DNA of 64,000 nt from Thauera sp. K11. GTDB lineage: Bacteria > Pseudomonadota > Gammaproteobacteria > Burkholderiales > Rhodocyclaceae. The DNA lies in NCBI RefSeq assembly GCF_002354895.1, contig NZ_CP023439.1, positions 3,286,001 to 3,350,000 of the forward strand, given 5' to 3'. Made by a program: the position numbers and the translations under genes. The notes under the pieces are model-generated. The model saw nothing but the letters and a program-made list of their open reading frames with translations, was not told where the DNA came from and made no database searches. Positions 51,087-59,604 of this stretch are shown here, piece after piece. The first letter of the stretch is position 1; each line of letters opens with the position of its first letter.

Positions 51087-51794
51087 ATGGCTGAGATCAT
51101 CTGCGTGATCGGCAACAAGGGCGGCACCGGCAAGACCACCCTATCGCACATGCTGTGCCAGGGCCTGGGCCTGCTGGGGCAGCGCGCCGCCTGCGTGCTG
51201 ACCGACACGTCGCGCGAACCGCTGCAACCGGCGGGGCGCCGCTACATCACTGCCGACGCCCGCACGCGCGACGCCCTCACCAAAGTGGTGGACAAACTGC
51301 GCACGCTCGACGACTGGATCGGCATCATCGACGGCGGCGGCAACCGCACCGAGATGGACCGCAAGCTCTACGCGCTGTCCGACATCGTGCTGCTGCCCTT
51401 CCGCGAGTCCCACGAAGACATCCGCACGGTGATCCGCGACCTCGAGATGTTTCCGCGCGCCTACGCCGTGCCGTCGCAATGGCCGGGCAACCCCTGGCAG
51501 CGCGATGCGGCGGACCGCACCGTGGCCCAGTTGATGGGCGCGCATCGCCATCGCATCCTCCGGCCGGTGGGCGCCCTGTCCTCTTCCAAGCTGCTGCTGC
51601 AAAGGCAGGTGCCCGAACAACTGCCCACGCCGCTCGCCAACGCCTGCCGGGCGATCGCGCGACAGGTGCTGGAGGTGCTGGAAGTGGATTTCGCCGAACC
51701 GGTGATCGACGCCGACGAGGTGGAAGAAATCGAACGCCTGTCTCCGGCCGAGATGCCGATGCGCTTTGCCTCGACGGCCCGGCGCCCGCACTGA
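51087..51794 (+). CDS. Orphan ParA/MinD-like ATPase
   Basis: Deviant Walker-A P-loop ATPase: VIGNKGGTGKTTLSHML with the signature lysine K11 and K16. The switch I equivalent is DTSREP, and switch II reads IIDGGGNRTEMD instead of the usual DxPP/DTPP. The 235-residue product lacks an obvious N-terminal DNA-binding domain, and no ParB, MinE, flagellar or cellulose gene is adjacent. Its partner and cargo are unknown; chromosome or plasmid partition is unlikely from context alone. Its stop is about 80 bases from the convergent response-regulator gene. Confidence 0.75.
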   Translation: MAEIICVIGNKGGTGKTTLSHMLCQGLGLLGQRAACVLTDTSREPLQPAGRRYITADARTRDALTKVVDKLRTLDDWIGIIDGGGNRTEMDRKLYALSDIVLLPFRESHEDIRTVIRDLEMFPRAYAVPSQWPGNPWQRDAADRTVAQLMGAHRHRILRPVGALSSSKLLLQRQVPEQLPTPLANACRAIARQVLEVLEVDFAEPVIDADEVEEIERLSPAEMPMRFASTARRPH

Positions 51795-51875
51795 CCGGAA
51801 CGCCGCCCGGCAACGGAACCGGCGGCGCGCTGCAGGGCTCCGGCGGACCGCGTCCGGCCCGGCGTGCGAATCAGC

Positions 51876-52508
51876 CTACAGGCGGTTGCCGTTGCGCGAG
51901 ATGACCACCAGCGCCTGCGCCCGGCTCGACACGCCGAGCGCGCGGAAGATCGCCGACATGTGCACCTTCACCGTGCCCTCGGACAGGCCGAGCGCATCGG
52001 CGATCTCGCGATTGGTCTTGCCCAGGGCGAGCAGTTCCATGACGCGGCCCTGCGCTGCGGTGAGGACGAAACGTTTGCTGCCTCCGCCCGGACGCCGCCC
52101 GGTGGCCGGTGCCGGCGAATCGGGCACATGGACGCCGCCGCCGAGGACGATCCGCACCGCGCGCAGCATCTCCTCGCCGGAACTCGTCTTCGACACGAAG
52201 CCCGACGCCCCGCCCTTGATCGCCCGCCGCACCGAGGCTCCGTCGTCCATGGCCGACACCACGATCGCCGGCACGTCGGGAAAGCGCTTGGCCAGCACGC
52301 CCAGCAGGGCGAAACCGTTCATGTCGGGCAGCATCAGATCGACGATGGCCAGATCGAGCCCACCTTCTTCCAGCATGCGCAGCGCGGCGCCGGCATTGCT
52401 CGCCTCGACGCAGACGATGTTCGCGTCGAGGCGGGCAAGCGTCTGCGCCATGGCCTCCCGGACCAGGGCGTGGTCTTCCACGACGAGAATCTTCAGGACG
52501 TCATCCAC
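51876..52508 (-). CDS. LuxR/NarL-family response regulator
   Basis: Transcription factor activated by phosphorylation. The 210-residue product has a receiver domain (acidic pair E11-D12, phospho-acceptor D57 in IVDLMLPDMNG, K107 in FVSKTSSG) and a C-terminal LuxR HTH (LTAAQGRVMELLALGKTNREI and GLSEGTVKVHMSAIFRALGV). The GTG start is chosen because GGAGG lies eight bases upstream and longer versions add no domain sequence. It diverges from the binding-protein/hybrid-kinase operon and is probably phosphorylated by that kinase. Confidence 0.88.
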   Translation of the reverse strand: MDDVLKILVVEDHALVREAMAQTLARLDANIVCVEASNAGAALRMLEEGGLDLAIVDLMLPDMNGFALLGVLAKRFPDVPAIVVSAMDDGASVRRAIKGGASGFVSKTSSGEEMLRAVRIVLGGGVHVPDSPAPATGRRPGGGSKRFVLTAAQGRVMELLALGKTNREIADALGLSEGTVKVHMSAIFRALGVSSRAQALVVISRNGNRL

Positions 52509-52744
52509 CGAGGCTGCCTCCCCCGCAGCGGCTTCGATGCGTGAAGCATAGCATGCACGCGTGACCGTTCCCCCTACCGGCCCGCACCGAAAGCAGGGAG
52601 AATCCGTCTGTCGATCCACGGGGCCGATCCCGTCTGCATGAGCGGATCACCCGGGTCCGCCCCTCGCGACGCGCCGCCCGACGGACGGCCGGTACGCGCG
52701 GCAAGAGCGGCGTGCCCGGGTCGCCCGCAAACCACCTCCGCCCG

Positions 52745-53692
52745 ATGTCCTTTCGCCGCCTGCTCCTCCTGCTGCTGTGGTGCATCCTGCCGTGTGTCTC
52801 CCACGGCATGGCCGCCCACGCCGACAACGCCACGTCCGAGCTGCGTGTCGCGGTGGTCACCAGCTCGCACGAGGCGCCTTACCAGGAAACGCTGCAGGCC
52901 CTCCGCGCAGCCCTGTCCGCCGCCGAACCGGGCGCGAACGTCGAGGTGCTGGCCGGCGACAGCGTGGCGGCGGGCGACCTGGCGAATCGGCGCCTGATCG
53001 TCACCGTCGGCACCCAGGCCGCGCAGCGGGTCGCCGAACTGGGCCCGGCCCGCCCGGTGCTGCACACCCTGCTGCCGGCAAGTGCGTTCGAGCGCCTGCC
53101 GCGCCCCCAGGCCGGTGCGCCCAGCTCCGCCATCTTTCTCGACCAGCCCGCCGAGCGCCAGATCGCCCTGCTGCGCCTCGCCCTTCCGGACTGGCCCCGC
53201 GTGGCGCTGATTTCCGGCAGCGCCAGCGACGGCATCGCGAGCCGCCTGCGCGACGCCGCCACCGCCAGGCACCTGCTGGTCCGTGCCACCTCGGTCGAGG
53301 CCGACGACGACCTGTATCCGGCCCTGCAGCAGGTACTGGCCGAACCGGCGGTGCTCGTCGCGGTCCCGGACCCGCGCATCTTCAACAGCTACACCGTGCA
53401 GAACGTGCTGCTCACCGCCTACCGCAACCGTTCGCCGGTGCTGGGCTTTTCCGCCGCCTACGTGCGCGCCGGCGCACTGCTGGGCCTGTATTCGACGCCA
53501 GCGCAGATCGGCGCCCAGGCCGGCGGCGTGGCCGCCAGGGTGCTGCGCGGCGAGCGGCTGCCGGCGCCGGCGGCGCCGGCACAGTTCGAAGTCGGCATCA
53601 ACCTCAACGTCGCCCGTTCGCTGGGCATCGCGATGAAGCCCGCGCACGAACTCACCGCCGAACTGCAGCGCCGCGAGCGTGCCCAGCCATGA
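52745..53692 (+). CDS. Secreted ABC-type binding protein of the sensor locus
   Basis: The 315-residue product has an N-terminal signal peptide (MSFRRLLLLLLWCILPCVSHG) and a two-lobed periplasmic-binding fold resembling the ABC_sub_bind family: AVVTSSHEAPYQETLQALRAAL, IVTVGTQAAQRV, RVALISGSASDG, FNSYTVQNVLLTAYRNRSPVLGFSAAYVRAGALLGLY. No permease or ATPase is adjacent. Its stop overlaps the kinase start (ATGA), so it probably serves as the ligand sensor for the kinase rather than for transport. Ligand unknown. Confidence 0.75.
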   Translation: MSFRRLLLLLLWCILPCVSHGMAAHADNATSELRVAVVTSSHEAPYQETLQALRAALSAAEPGANVEVLAGDSVAAGDLANRRLIVTVGTQAAQRVAELGPARPVLHTLLPASAFERLPRPQAGAPSSAIFLDQPAERQIALLRLALPDWPRVALISGSASDGIASRLRDAATARHLLVRATSVEADDDLYPALQQVLAEPAVLVAVPDPRIFNSYTVQNVLLTAYRNRSPVLGFSAAYVRAGALLGLYSTPAQIGAQAGGVAARVLRGERLPAPAAPAQFEVGINLNVARSLGIAMKPAHELTAELQRRERAQP

Positions 53693-55617
53693 TTGCCAAC
53701 TGGGGTATCCGCGCCCGCGTGATGTTCGCCGCAGTCCTGCCGATGCTGGTGCTGGCCGCGCTCATGACCGCCCTGTACACCTCGCTGCGCATCACCGATC
53801 TCGACCAGGCGCTCACCGACCGCGGCCGCGCCTTCACCCGCCAGTTGGCGGCGGCCAGCGAATACTCGGTGTTCTCCGGCGACCGCGAGGCGCTGCAGCA
53901 ACTCGCCGCCACCGTCATGGGCGAGGAAGACATCGTCGGCGTGCGGATCGTGGGCCGCGACGGCGACACGCTGGTGCACATCGGCAAGATCGACGGGCAA
54001 CTGCCGACGCTTACCACCGTCCGCCAGCTCCAGCCGCTGACGGTCAGGCACGGGCGCACGCTGCGCCTGGTCGAACCCATCCGGGCCACCAAACTGCAAC
54101 TGGACGACGGCCTGAGTACCAGCGCACTGCGCAGCGGCACGGCCTCCGGGGCCGACTCGCTGGGCATCGTGACGGTGGAACTGTCGCTCGACCGTCTGCA
54201 GCGCCGCCGCGGCGAACTGCTGTGGACGGGCATCGTTTCCGTCGTGTTCGTCCTGTTCGGCAGCCTGTTGCTGGCCGGCTACATGAGCCGCGGCGTGAGC
54301 GGGCCGATCCGGCGCGTGGCGGACACCGCCCTGCGCCTCGGCCAGGGCCGGCTGCACGAGCGCGTCCCGCCCACCGGCGGCGGCAGCCTGCGCAAGCTGG
54401 CAGAGGGCATCAACGAGATGGCCGAACGCCTCTCGGAAGCCCACCAGGACATGGCGCGCAAGATCGACGAGGCCACCCTAGAACTGCGTACCCGCAAGGA
54501 AGAAGCGGAGCACGCCAACCTCGCCAAGTCCCGCTTCCTGGCGGCGGCGAGCCACGACCTGCGCCAGCCGATGCACGCCCTCGGCCTCTTCATCGCCGAA
54601 CTGAGCCAGCAGCCGCTCGAGCCGCGCGCCCGCGGCCTGGTGCAGCACATCGCCGCCTCGGCGGAGGCGATGGAGAACCTCCTCGACAGCCTGCTCGACA
54701 TTTCGCGGCTCGATGCCGGCGTCCTCGCCCCCATGCCGCAGCCCTTCTGCGTGCAGCCCCTGCTCGAGCGCCTCGTCACCAGCCAGCGCCCCGCGGCGGT
54801 GGATCGCGGCCTGCGCCTCATCCTGCGGCCCTGCGCATCGTGGGTGTACAGCGACCCGCTGCTGCTGGAGCGCATCCTCGCCAACCTCGTCAGCAACGCC
54901 ATCCGCTACACCCCGCGCGGCACCATCCTCATCGCATGCCGGCGGCGCGGCGAGCGGCTGCGCATCGAGGTGCGCGACAGCGGCGTCGGCATTCCTCCGG
55001 ACGCGCAGGACATCATCTTTCAGGAGTTCGTGCAGCTCGACAACGCCGAGCGCTCCCGCGACAAGGGGCTGGGTCTCGGCCTGGCCATCGTCCGCCGCCT
55101 TGCAGACCTCCTCGGCCACGGGCTGGAACTGCGTTCCGCGCCGGGAGCGGGTTCGGTCTTCGCCATCGAGGCCCCGCTCGCACAGGCCGGCGCCGCACCC
55201 GAGATCCACGGCGAGGAGCGCCCTCCCGGCGACCTGAGCGGCATGCGCATCGCCCTGCTCGACGACGACCCCCTCGCCCGCTTCGGGACCCAGAGCCTGC
55301 TCGAATCCTGGGGCTGCGAGGTGCTTGCCACCGAGACGCCCGACGATCTGCTCGCCGCCCTGGCGCCGGGCGACTGGCATCCGGCGCTGCTGATCAGCGA
55401 CTTCCGCCTGCGCGGCGAACTCAACGGGATCGACCTGATCCGCCTGCTGCGCAGCCCCGACCACCTGCCGTCGCTGCCCGCCATCCTGCTGAGCGGCGAC
55501 ACCGGCCCCGAGACGCTGGCCAGCGCGCAGCAGGCCGGCATCGTGCTGCTGCACAAGCCGGTGCGTCCGGCACGCCTGCGCGCCCTCATCCACCGCCTGC
55601 TGAACGCGGCGGACTGA
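53689..55617 (+). CDS. Hybrid sensor histidine kinase with C-terminal receiver
   Basis: Membrane sensor of 642 residues: TM1 at about 9-31, periplasmic domain to about 170, TM2 about 177-199, HAMP (SRGVSGPIRRVADTALRLGQG), a coiled coil, HisKA with H289 in FLAAASHDLRQPMHALGLF, and HATPase_c (LANLVSNAIRYTPRG, VRDSGVGIP, GLGLGLAIVRRLADLLG). The C-terminal receiver has D571 in LLISDFRL and K623. No Hpt domain is visible. Its start overlaps the binding-protein stop, and the divergent LuxR regulator is the likely output. The ASHDLRQP H-box resembles kinases paired with NarL-type regulators. Confidence 0.88.
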   Translation: MIANWGIRARVMFAAVLPMLVLAALMTALYTSLRITDLDQALTDRGRAFTRQLAAASEYSVFSGDREALQQLAATVMGEEDIVGVRIVGRDGDTLVHIGKIDGQLPTLTTVRQLQPLTVRHGRTLRLVEPIRATKLQLDDGLSTSALRSGTASGADSLGIVTVELSLDRLQRRRGELLWTGIVSVVFVLFGSLLLAGYMSRGVSGPIRRVADTALRLGQGRLHERVPPTGGGSLRKLAEGINEMAERLSEAHQDMARKIDEATLELRTRKEEAEHANLAKSRFLAAASHDLRQPMHALGLFIAELSQQPLEPRARGLVQHIAASAEAMENLLDSLLDISRLDAGVLAPMPQPFCVQPLLERLVTSQRPAAVDRGLRLILRPCASWVYSDPLLLERILANLVSNAIRYTPRGTILIACRRRGERLRIEVRDSGVGIPPDAQDIIFQEFVQLDNAERSRDKGLGLGLAIVRRLADLLGHGLELRSAPGAGSVFAIEAPLAQAGAAPEIHGEERPPGDLSGMRIALLDDDPLARFGTQSLLESWGCEVLATETPDDLLAALAPGDWHPALLISDFRLRGELNGIDLIRLLRSPDHLPSLPAILLSGDTGPETLASAQQAGIVLLHKPVRPARLRALIHRLLNAAD

Positions 55618-55640
55618 GCGCGGCGGGGCCTGCGCCGCGC
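55618..55640 (+). terminator. Possible hairpin terminator after the hybrid kinase
   Basis: Perfect 8-base stem GCGCGGCG/CGCCGCGC with a 7-base loop, directly after the kinase stop. No T tract follows, so it is at best a weak or Rho-assisted terminator. Confidence 0.3.
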
Positions 55641-55721
55641 CCGGACATGCTGCCCCGCAACGTGATCCGGCCAGCGGGCATCGGGTATGATGTTTCATCG
55701 ACACCAGCCGGGAGCACTCGA

Positions 55722-56138
55722 ATGTCTCAGGACCAGAACGCTCAGGACCCGCTCGAGTTCGTGCGCGGGATGTGGCAGAGCATGGGGTTTTCGCTGCCGG
55801 GCATGGTGACGCCGACACTGGACGTGGATGAGCTGGACAAGCGCATCGCCGACATGAAGGCGGTCGAGGGCTGGCTGAAGATGAATCTCAACATGATGCA
55901 GATGACCACCCAGGGGCTCGAGATGCAGCGCGCCGCGCTGGCGGCGGTCAAGGCGATGAGCCAGCATGCCCAGGAAAGCGAAGCCGCCGGCAGCGCCTCC
56001 AACCCCTTCGCCGCCGCCGCGGCGATGTGGCCCTGGAACCTGATGGGCGGGCAGCCGGCGCCGCACCCCGCCGCCGAGAGCGAGGCGAAGGCGGCGCAGC
56101 GCAGTGCAGTGCGGCGCAGGCCCGCGACCGAGAAGTAA
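55722..56138 (+). CDS. phaM: PHA granule-associated protein, PhaM-type
   Basis: In the known family (Ralstonia PhaM) this protein binds and activates PHA synthase and tethers granules to the nucleoid. The 138-residue product has the family core DPLEFVRGMWQSMGF, MVTPTLDVDELDKRIADMKAVEGWL and LNMNMMQ-type helix LKMNLNMMQMTTQGLEMQRAALAA segmented over residues ~45-70. The tail is basic and Ala-rich (EAKAAQRSAVRRRPATEK), suited to DNA binding. GGGAG precedes the ATG. No PHA synthase gene is in the window. Confidence 0.75.
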   Translation: MSQDQNAQDPLEFVRGMWQSMGFSLPGMVTPTLDVDELDKRIADMKAVEGWLKMNLNMMQMTTQGLEMQRAALAAVKAMSQHAQESEAAGSASNPFAAAAAMWPWNLMGGQPAPHPAAESEAKAAQRSAVRRRPATEK

Positions 56139-56144
56139 GCCGCC

Positions 56145-57329
56145 TCAGACCACGCCTGCGGCGCGCAGGCGGGCGATGTCCGCATCGTCCAGCCCGAGCG
56201 CCCGCAGGATGGCATCGCCATCCGTGCCCGCCCGGGCCGGTGCCGCCGTCGGCGGTGGCGCCTCCAGGCCCGACATGCGCACCGGCGGACCGAACCGGCG
56301 CACTCCCGCCACCTCCTGCACCATGCCGCGGGCGCGGATCTGCGGATTCTCCATCGCCTCCTCCAGGCGCAGCACCGGGGTCACGCAGCAATCCACGCCG
56401 TCGAACGCTGCCACCCATTGCGCCTGCGTGCGCGAGCGGAAGATCGCCGCCATCTCGGCGCGCGCCCGCGCGCCCTCCCCGCCGGTCGCCAGGTGGGCCG
56501 GCTTCAGGTCGGGCCGTCCCAGCGTGTCGCAGGCGAGATGCCAGAACTTCTCTTCCAGCGAACCCACCGCCATGTGGCGGCCGTCGGCCGTCTCATAGAC
56601 GCCGTAGCACGGCACGCCGCCGGTCAGCAGATCCTCGCCGCGCGGCCGCACGCCGCCGCGGGCGAGCACTTCGACCAGCGGGAAGATCGCGTGCGCCAGC
56701 GCGGCGTCGGTCATAGCCACGTCCACATGCCGGCCCCGCCCGCCGGCGCGCGCATCCAGCAGCGCGACCAGGATGCCCATCACCGCCGCCATCGTGCCGC
56801 CGAGCAGGTCGCCGATCTGCAGGTTGGATAGCGCGGGGGCGCCGCCGGCGGTGCCGATCTGGTCGAGCACGCCGGCGTAGCCGATGTAGTTGATGTCATG
56901 TCCCGCGCGCTGCGCATAGGGCCCGGTCTGGCCATAGCCGGTGATGCTGCAATACACCAGACGGGGATTGACGGCCGCCAGCGCCTCGTAGCCGAGGCCG
57001 AGCTTGTCCATCACGCCGGGGCGAAAGCCCTCGACCAGCGCGTCGGCATCCTTGGCCAGGCGCAGGAACAGCGCCTTGCCCTCGGGGTGCTTCAGGTCCA
57101 GCCGCAGGCTCTTCTTGTTGCGGTTGACCACCTGGTAGAAGTAGCTGGTGTCGCCACCCATCGCCCCCATGGTGCGCGCGTAGTCGCCGGCGCCGGTGTC
57201 CTCCACCTTGATCACCTCGGCGCCGTAGTCGGCCAGATGCTGGGTCGCGAGCGGCCCCGGCAGCAGGCGCGTGAGGTCGAGGATGCGCAGGCCCTGCAGC
57301 GGGGCCGGCCGGGTGGGGGAAGGTGTCAT
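56145..57329 (-). CDS. CaiB/BaiF-family CoA-transferase
   Basis: Class III CoA-transferase, moving CoA between carboxylic acids via an aspartyl intermediate. The 394-residue product starts LQGLRILDLTRLLPGPLATQHLADYGAEVIKVED and has the catalytic aspartate D145 in RAGHDINYIG, plus TGYGQTGP. The C-terminal part has PCYGVYETADGRHMAVGSLEEKFW. It is the last gene of the leftward cluster with the PaaK-like ligase and ABC transporter. Its 3' end converges with phaM, seven bases away. The specific acid is unknown. Confidence 0.88.
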   Translation of the reverse strand: MTPSPTRPAPLQGLRILDLTRLLPGPLATQHLADYGAEVIKVEDTGAGDYARTMGAMGGDTSYFYQVVNRNKKSLRLDLKHPEGKALFLRLAKDADALVEGFRPGVMDKLGLGYEALAAVNPRLVYCSITGYGQTGPYAQRAGHDINYIGYAGVLDQIGTAGGAPALSNLQIGDLLGGTMAAVMGILVALLDARAGGRGRHVDVAMTDAALAHAIFPLVEVLARGGVRPRGEDLLTGGVPCYGVYETADGRHMAVGSLEEKFWHLACDTLGRPDLKPAHLATGGEGARARAEMAAIFRSRTQAQWVAAFDGVDCCVTPVLRLEEAMENPQIRARGMVQEVAGVRRFGPPVRMSGLEAPPPTAAPARAGTDGDAILRALGLDDADIARLRAAGVV

Positions 57330-57419
57330 GGCAGGTCGGTGTCCAATGCCCGGGCGGAAAAAGGGAGGGCCGCGGCCGCCGGGACGAAGCGCTCGCCCGG
57401 CACCCGCGGCCCGAACCGC

Positions 57420-58664
57420 TCAGTCGAATTTGCGCAGGTCGTCGATGACCTTGCCGTCGTTGGCGAGCGAACCGGCGGGCACGAAGGCCACCTCGCCGCG
57501 CAGCTTGGTGACCTCGCGGATGCTGGCGGCGACCGCCTCGGCCAGCGCCTCGCTGCCGCCGCCGTCCGTCTCGCACATCAGCGTCATGCGGTCGTTGAGG
57601 CCGGGATTGTCCACCACCAGCCGCACGCGCAGCAACTCCGGGTGGCGGTGCGCCACCTGGGCGATCTGCCCGGGATGGACGAACATGCCCTTCACCTTGG
57701 TCGTCTGGTCGGCACGCCCCATCCAGCCGCGGATGCGCAGGTTGGTGCGGCCGCAGGGCGAGGCGCCGGGCAGCAGCGCGGACAGGTCGCCGGTGCCGAA
57801 GCGGATCAGCGGGTAGTCGGGGTTGAAGGTGGTGACGACGACTTCGCCCACCTCGCCCGGCGCGACCGGCTCGCCCGTGCCCGGGCGCACGATCTCGAGC
57901 AGGACGTCCTCGTCGACCACGAGTCCGTCGCGCGCCGCGGTCTCGTAGGCGATGAGGCCGATGTCGGCCGTCGCGTAAGCCTGGAAGGCATCGATGCCGC
58001 GCGCGGCGAAGTCCTCGCGCAGCGCGGCGGGGAAGGCTTCGCCGGAGACGAAAGCCTTGGTGAAGGCCGGCTTCACGCCCACCTCGTCCGCCTTGTCGAG
58101 CAGGATGCGCAGGAAGGACGGCGTGCCGACGTAGGCGTTCGGCCGCAGGTCGGCGATGGCCGCCAGTTGCTGCTCGGTCTGGCCGACGCCGGCCGGAAAC
58201 ACCGTGCAGCCCAGCGCATGCGCGGCCGTCTCCATCATCGAGCCGGCAGGCGTGAAGTGGTAGGAAAACGTGTTGTGCACCAGGTCGCCGGCACGAAAAC
58301 CCGCCGCATGCAGCGCCCGCGCCAACCGGTAGTAGTCGGGCCGCGCGCCCTCGGGCTCGTAGAGCGGGCCCGGCGACGCGAACACGCGGCGGCAGGCGGA
58401 ACCCCAGGCCACCGCGGCAAAGCCGCCGAAGGGCCGCGCCGCCTTCTGCCTTTCCAGCAGTTCGGACTTGCGTATCACCGGCAGCGCCGCGAGCGCCTCG
58501 CGCGTCGTCACCCTGGCCGGATCGACGTCGGCGAGCAAGGCCGCGAAGCCTCGCGTACGTTCGCGGGCATGCGCGATGTGCGCCGGCAGACGGGCGAGCA
58601 GATCGCGCTCGCGTTCGGCTGGGGCACGGGTTTCCCTGGCATCGAAGAACTCTGAAGGACTCAT
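57420..58664 (-). CDS. Phenylacetate-CoA ligase-like AMP-forming enzyme
   Basis: Adenylate-forming enzyme of the PaaK branch; ATP plus CoA activates an aromatic (or similar) acid to its CoA thioester. The 414-residue product has VIRKSELLERQKAARPFGG, the weakly conserved P-loop region ASPGPLYEPEG, SYHFTPAGSMMETAAHALGC, AYATADIGLIAYE, RFGTGDLSALLPGASPCGRTNLRI and GRADQTTKVKGMFVHPGQI, and a C-terminal lysine region NDGKVIDDLRKFD. Substrate unproven. It lies between the CoA-transferase and livF. Confidence 0.85.
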   Translation of the reverse strand: MSPSEFFDARETRAPAERERDLLARLPAHIAHARERTRGFAALLADVDPARVTTREALAALPVIRKSELLERQKAARPFGGFAAVAWGSACRRVFASPGPLYEPEGARPDYYRLARALHAAGFRAGDLVHNTFSYHFTPAGSMMETAAHALGCTVFPAGVGQTEQQLAAIADLRPNAYVGTPSFLRILLDKADEVGVKPAFTKAFVSGEAFPAALREDFAARGIDAFQAYATADIGLIAYETAARDGLVVDEDVLLEIVRPGTGEPVAPGEVGEVVVTTFNPDYPLIRFGTGDLSALLPGASPCGRTNLRIRGWMGRADQTTKVKGMFVHPGQIAQVAHRHPELLRVRLVVDNPGLNDRMTLMCETDGGGSEALAEAVAASIREVTKLRGEVAFVPAGSLANDGKVIDDLRKFD

Positions 58665-58707
58665 GGCGGCATCCGTCGGAAAGGTCGGCAGGTAAAGGAA
58701 CGCCGGC

Positions 58708-59517
58708 TCAGCTCAGCCAGCGCTTGCGCCGGCGGTAGTGCTTCACGTCGCGGAAACTCTTGCGCCCCTCGCCCGACAGGCCGAGGTAGAACTCCTTCAC
58801 ATCCTCGTTGGAGGCGAGATCCCTGGCCTCGCCCTCCATGACGATGCGGCCGTTCTCGACGATGTAGCCGAAATCGGAATAGCGCAGCGCCACCATGGTG
58901 TTCTGCTCGGCGAGCAGGAAGCTCACCTTTTCCTTCACGTTCAGATCCTTGACGATCTCGAACACCTCTTCGACGATCTGCGGCGCCAGCCCCATCGACG
59001 GCTCGTCCAGCAGCACCATGCGCGGACTGGACATCAGCGCGCGGCCGATCGCGCACATCTGCTGCTCGCCGCCCGAGGTATAGGCCGCCTGGCTGGTGCG
59101 GCGGGTCTTCAGGCGCGGGAAGTAGGCATAGACCTTGTCGAGGTTGGCCGCGATCTCGCCCTTGTCCTTGCGGGTGTAGGCGCCGGCGAGCAGGTTTTCC
59201 TCGATCGTCAGATGGGCGAAACAGTGCCGCCCTTCCATGACCTGCACCACGCCGCGGCGCACGAGTTCGGACGGCGACAGCGCCTCGATGCGCTCGCCTT
59301 CCAGCTCGATCCGCCCCTTGGTGACCTCGCCGCGCTCGCCCTTGAGCAGGTTGGAGATCGCCCGCAGCGTGGTGGTCTTGCCGGCGCCGTTGCCGCCGAG
59401 GATGGCCACGATGCGGCCCTCCGGGACCTGCAGCGAGACGCCCTTGAGCACCAGCGCCACATGGTTGTAGATCACCTCGATGCCATTCACGTCGAGAAGG
59501 AGATTGGCTGGGTTCAT
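58708..59517 (-). CDS. livF: Branched-chain-type ABC transporter ATPase LivF
   Basis: Second ATPase of a HAAT-family importer. The 269-residue product has Walker A GGNGAGKTT (near residue 42), signature YTSGGEQQMCAIGRAL, Walker B MVLLDEPSMGLAP and the H-loop replaced by Q in LLAEQNT, normal for LivF. The C-terminal extension GEGRKSFRDVKHYRRRKRWLS is longer and more basic than in E. coli LivF. Ligand is probably an organic or aromatic acid, given the neighbours. Confidence 0.92.
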   Translation of the reverse strand: MNPANLLLDVNGIEVIYNHVALVLKGVSLQVPEGRIVAILGGNGAGKTTTLRAISNLLKGERGEVTKGRIELEGERIEALSPSELVRRGVVQVMEGRHCFAHLTIEENLLAGAYTRKDKGEIAANLDKVYAYFPRLKTRRTSQAAYTSGGEQQMCAIGRALMSSPRMVLLDEPSMGLAPQIVEEVFEIVKDLNVKEKVSFLLAEQNTMVALRYSDFGYIVENGRIVMEGEARDLASNEDVKEFYLGLSGEGRKSFRDVKHYRRRKRWLS

Positions 59518-59604
59518 CGCTTCATCCGGTCGGTCCGGCCCTGCGGGCCGCTTCGTGTGCGGAACTGCGCCGCGCCCGGCAACGCGGGCGCGGCGCGGCC
59601 TCGG

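Noticed and set aside
52509..52744. Small ORF or attachment-site-like sequence in the sensor-locus divergent spacer
   Set aside because: No ribosome site, conserved peptide or significant repeat could be read; it is best treated as the divergent promoter region, with no confident boxes.
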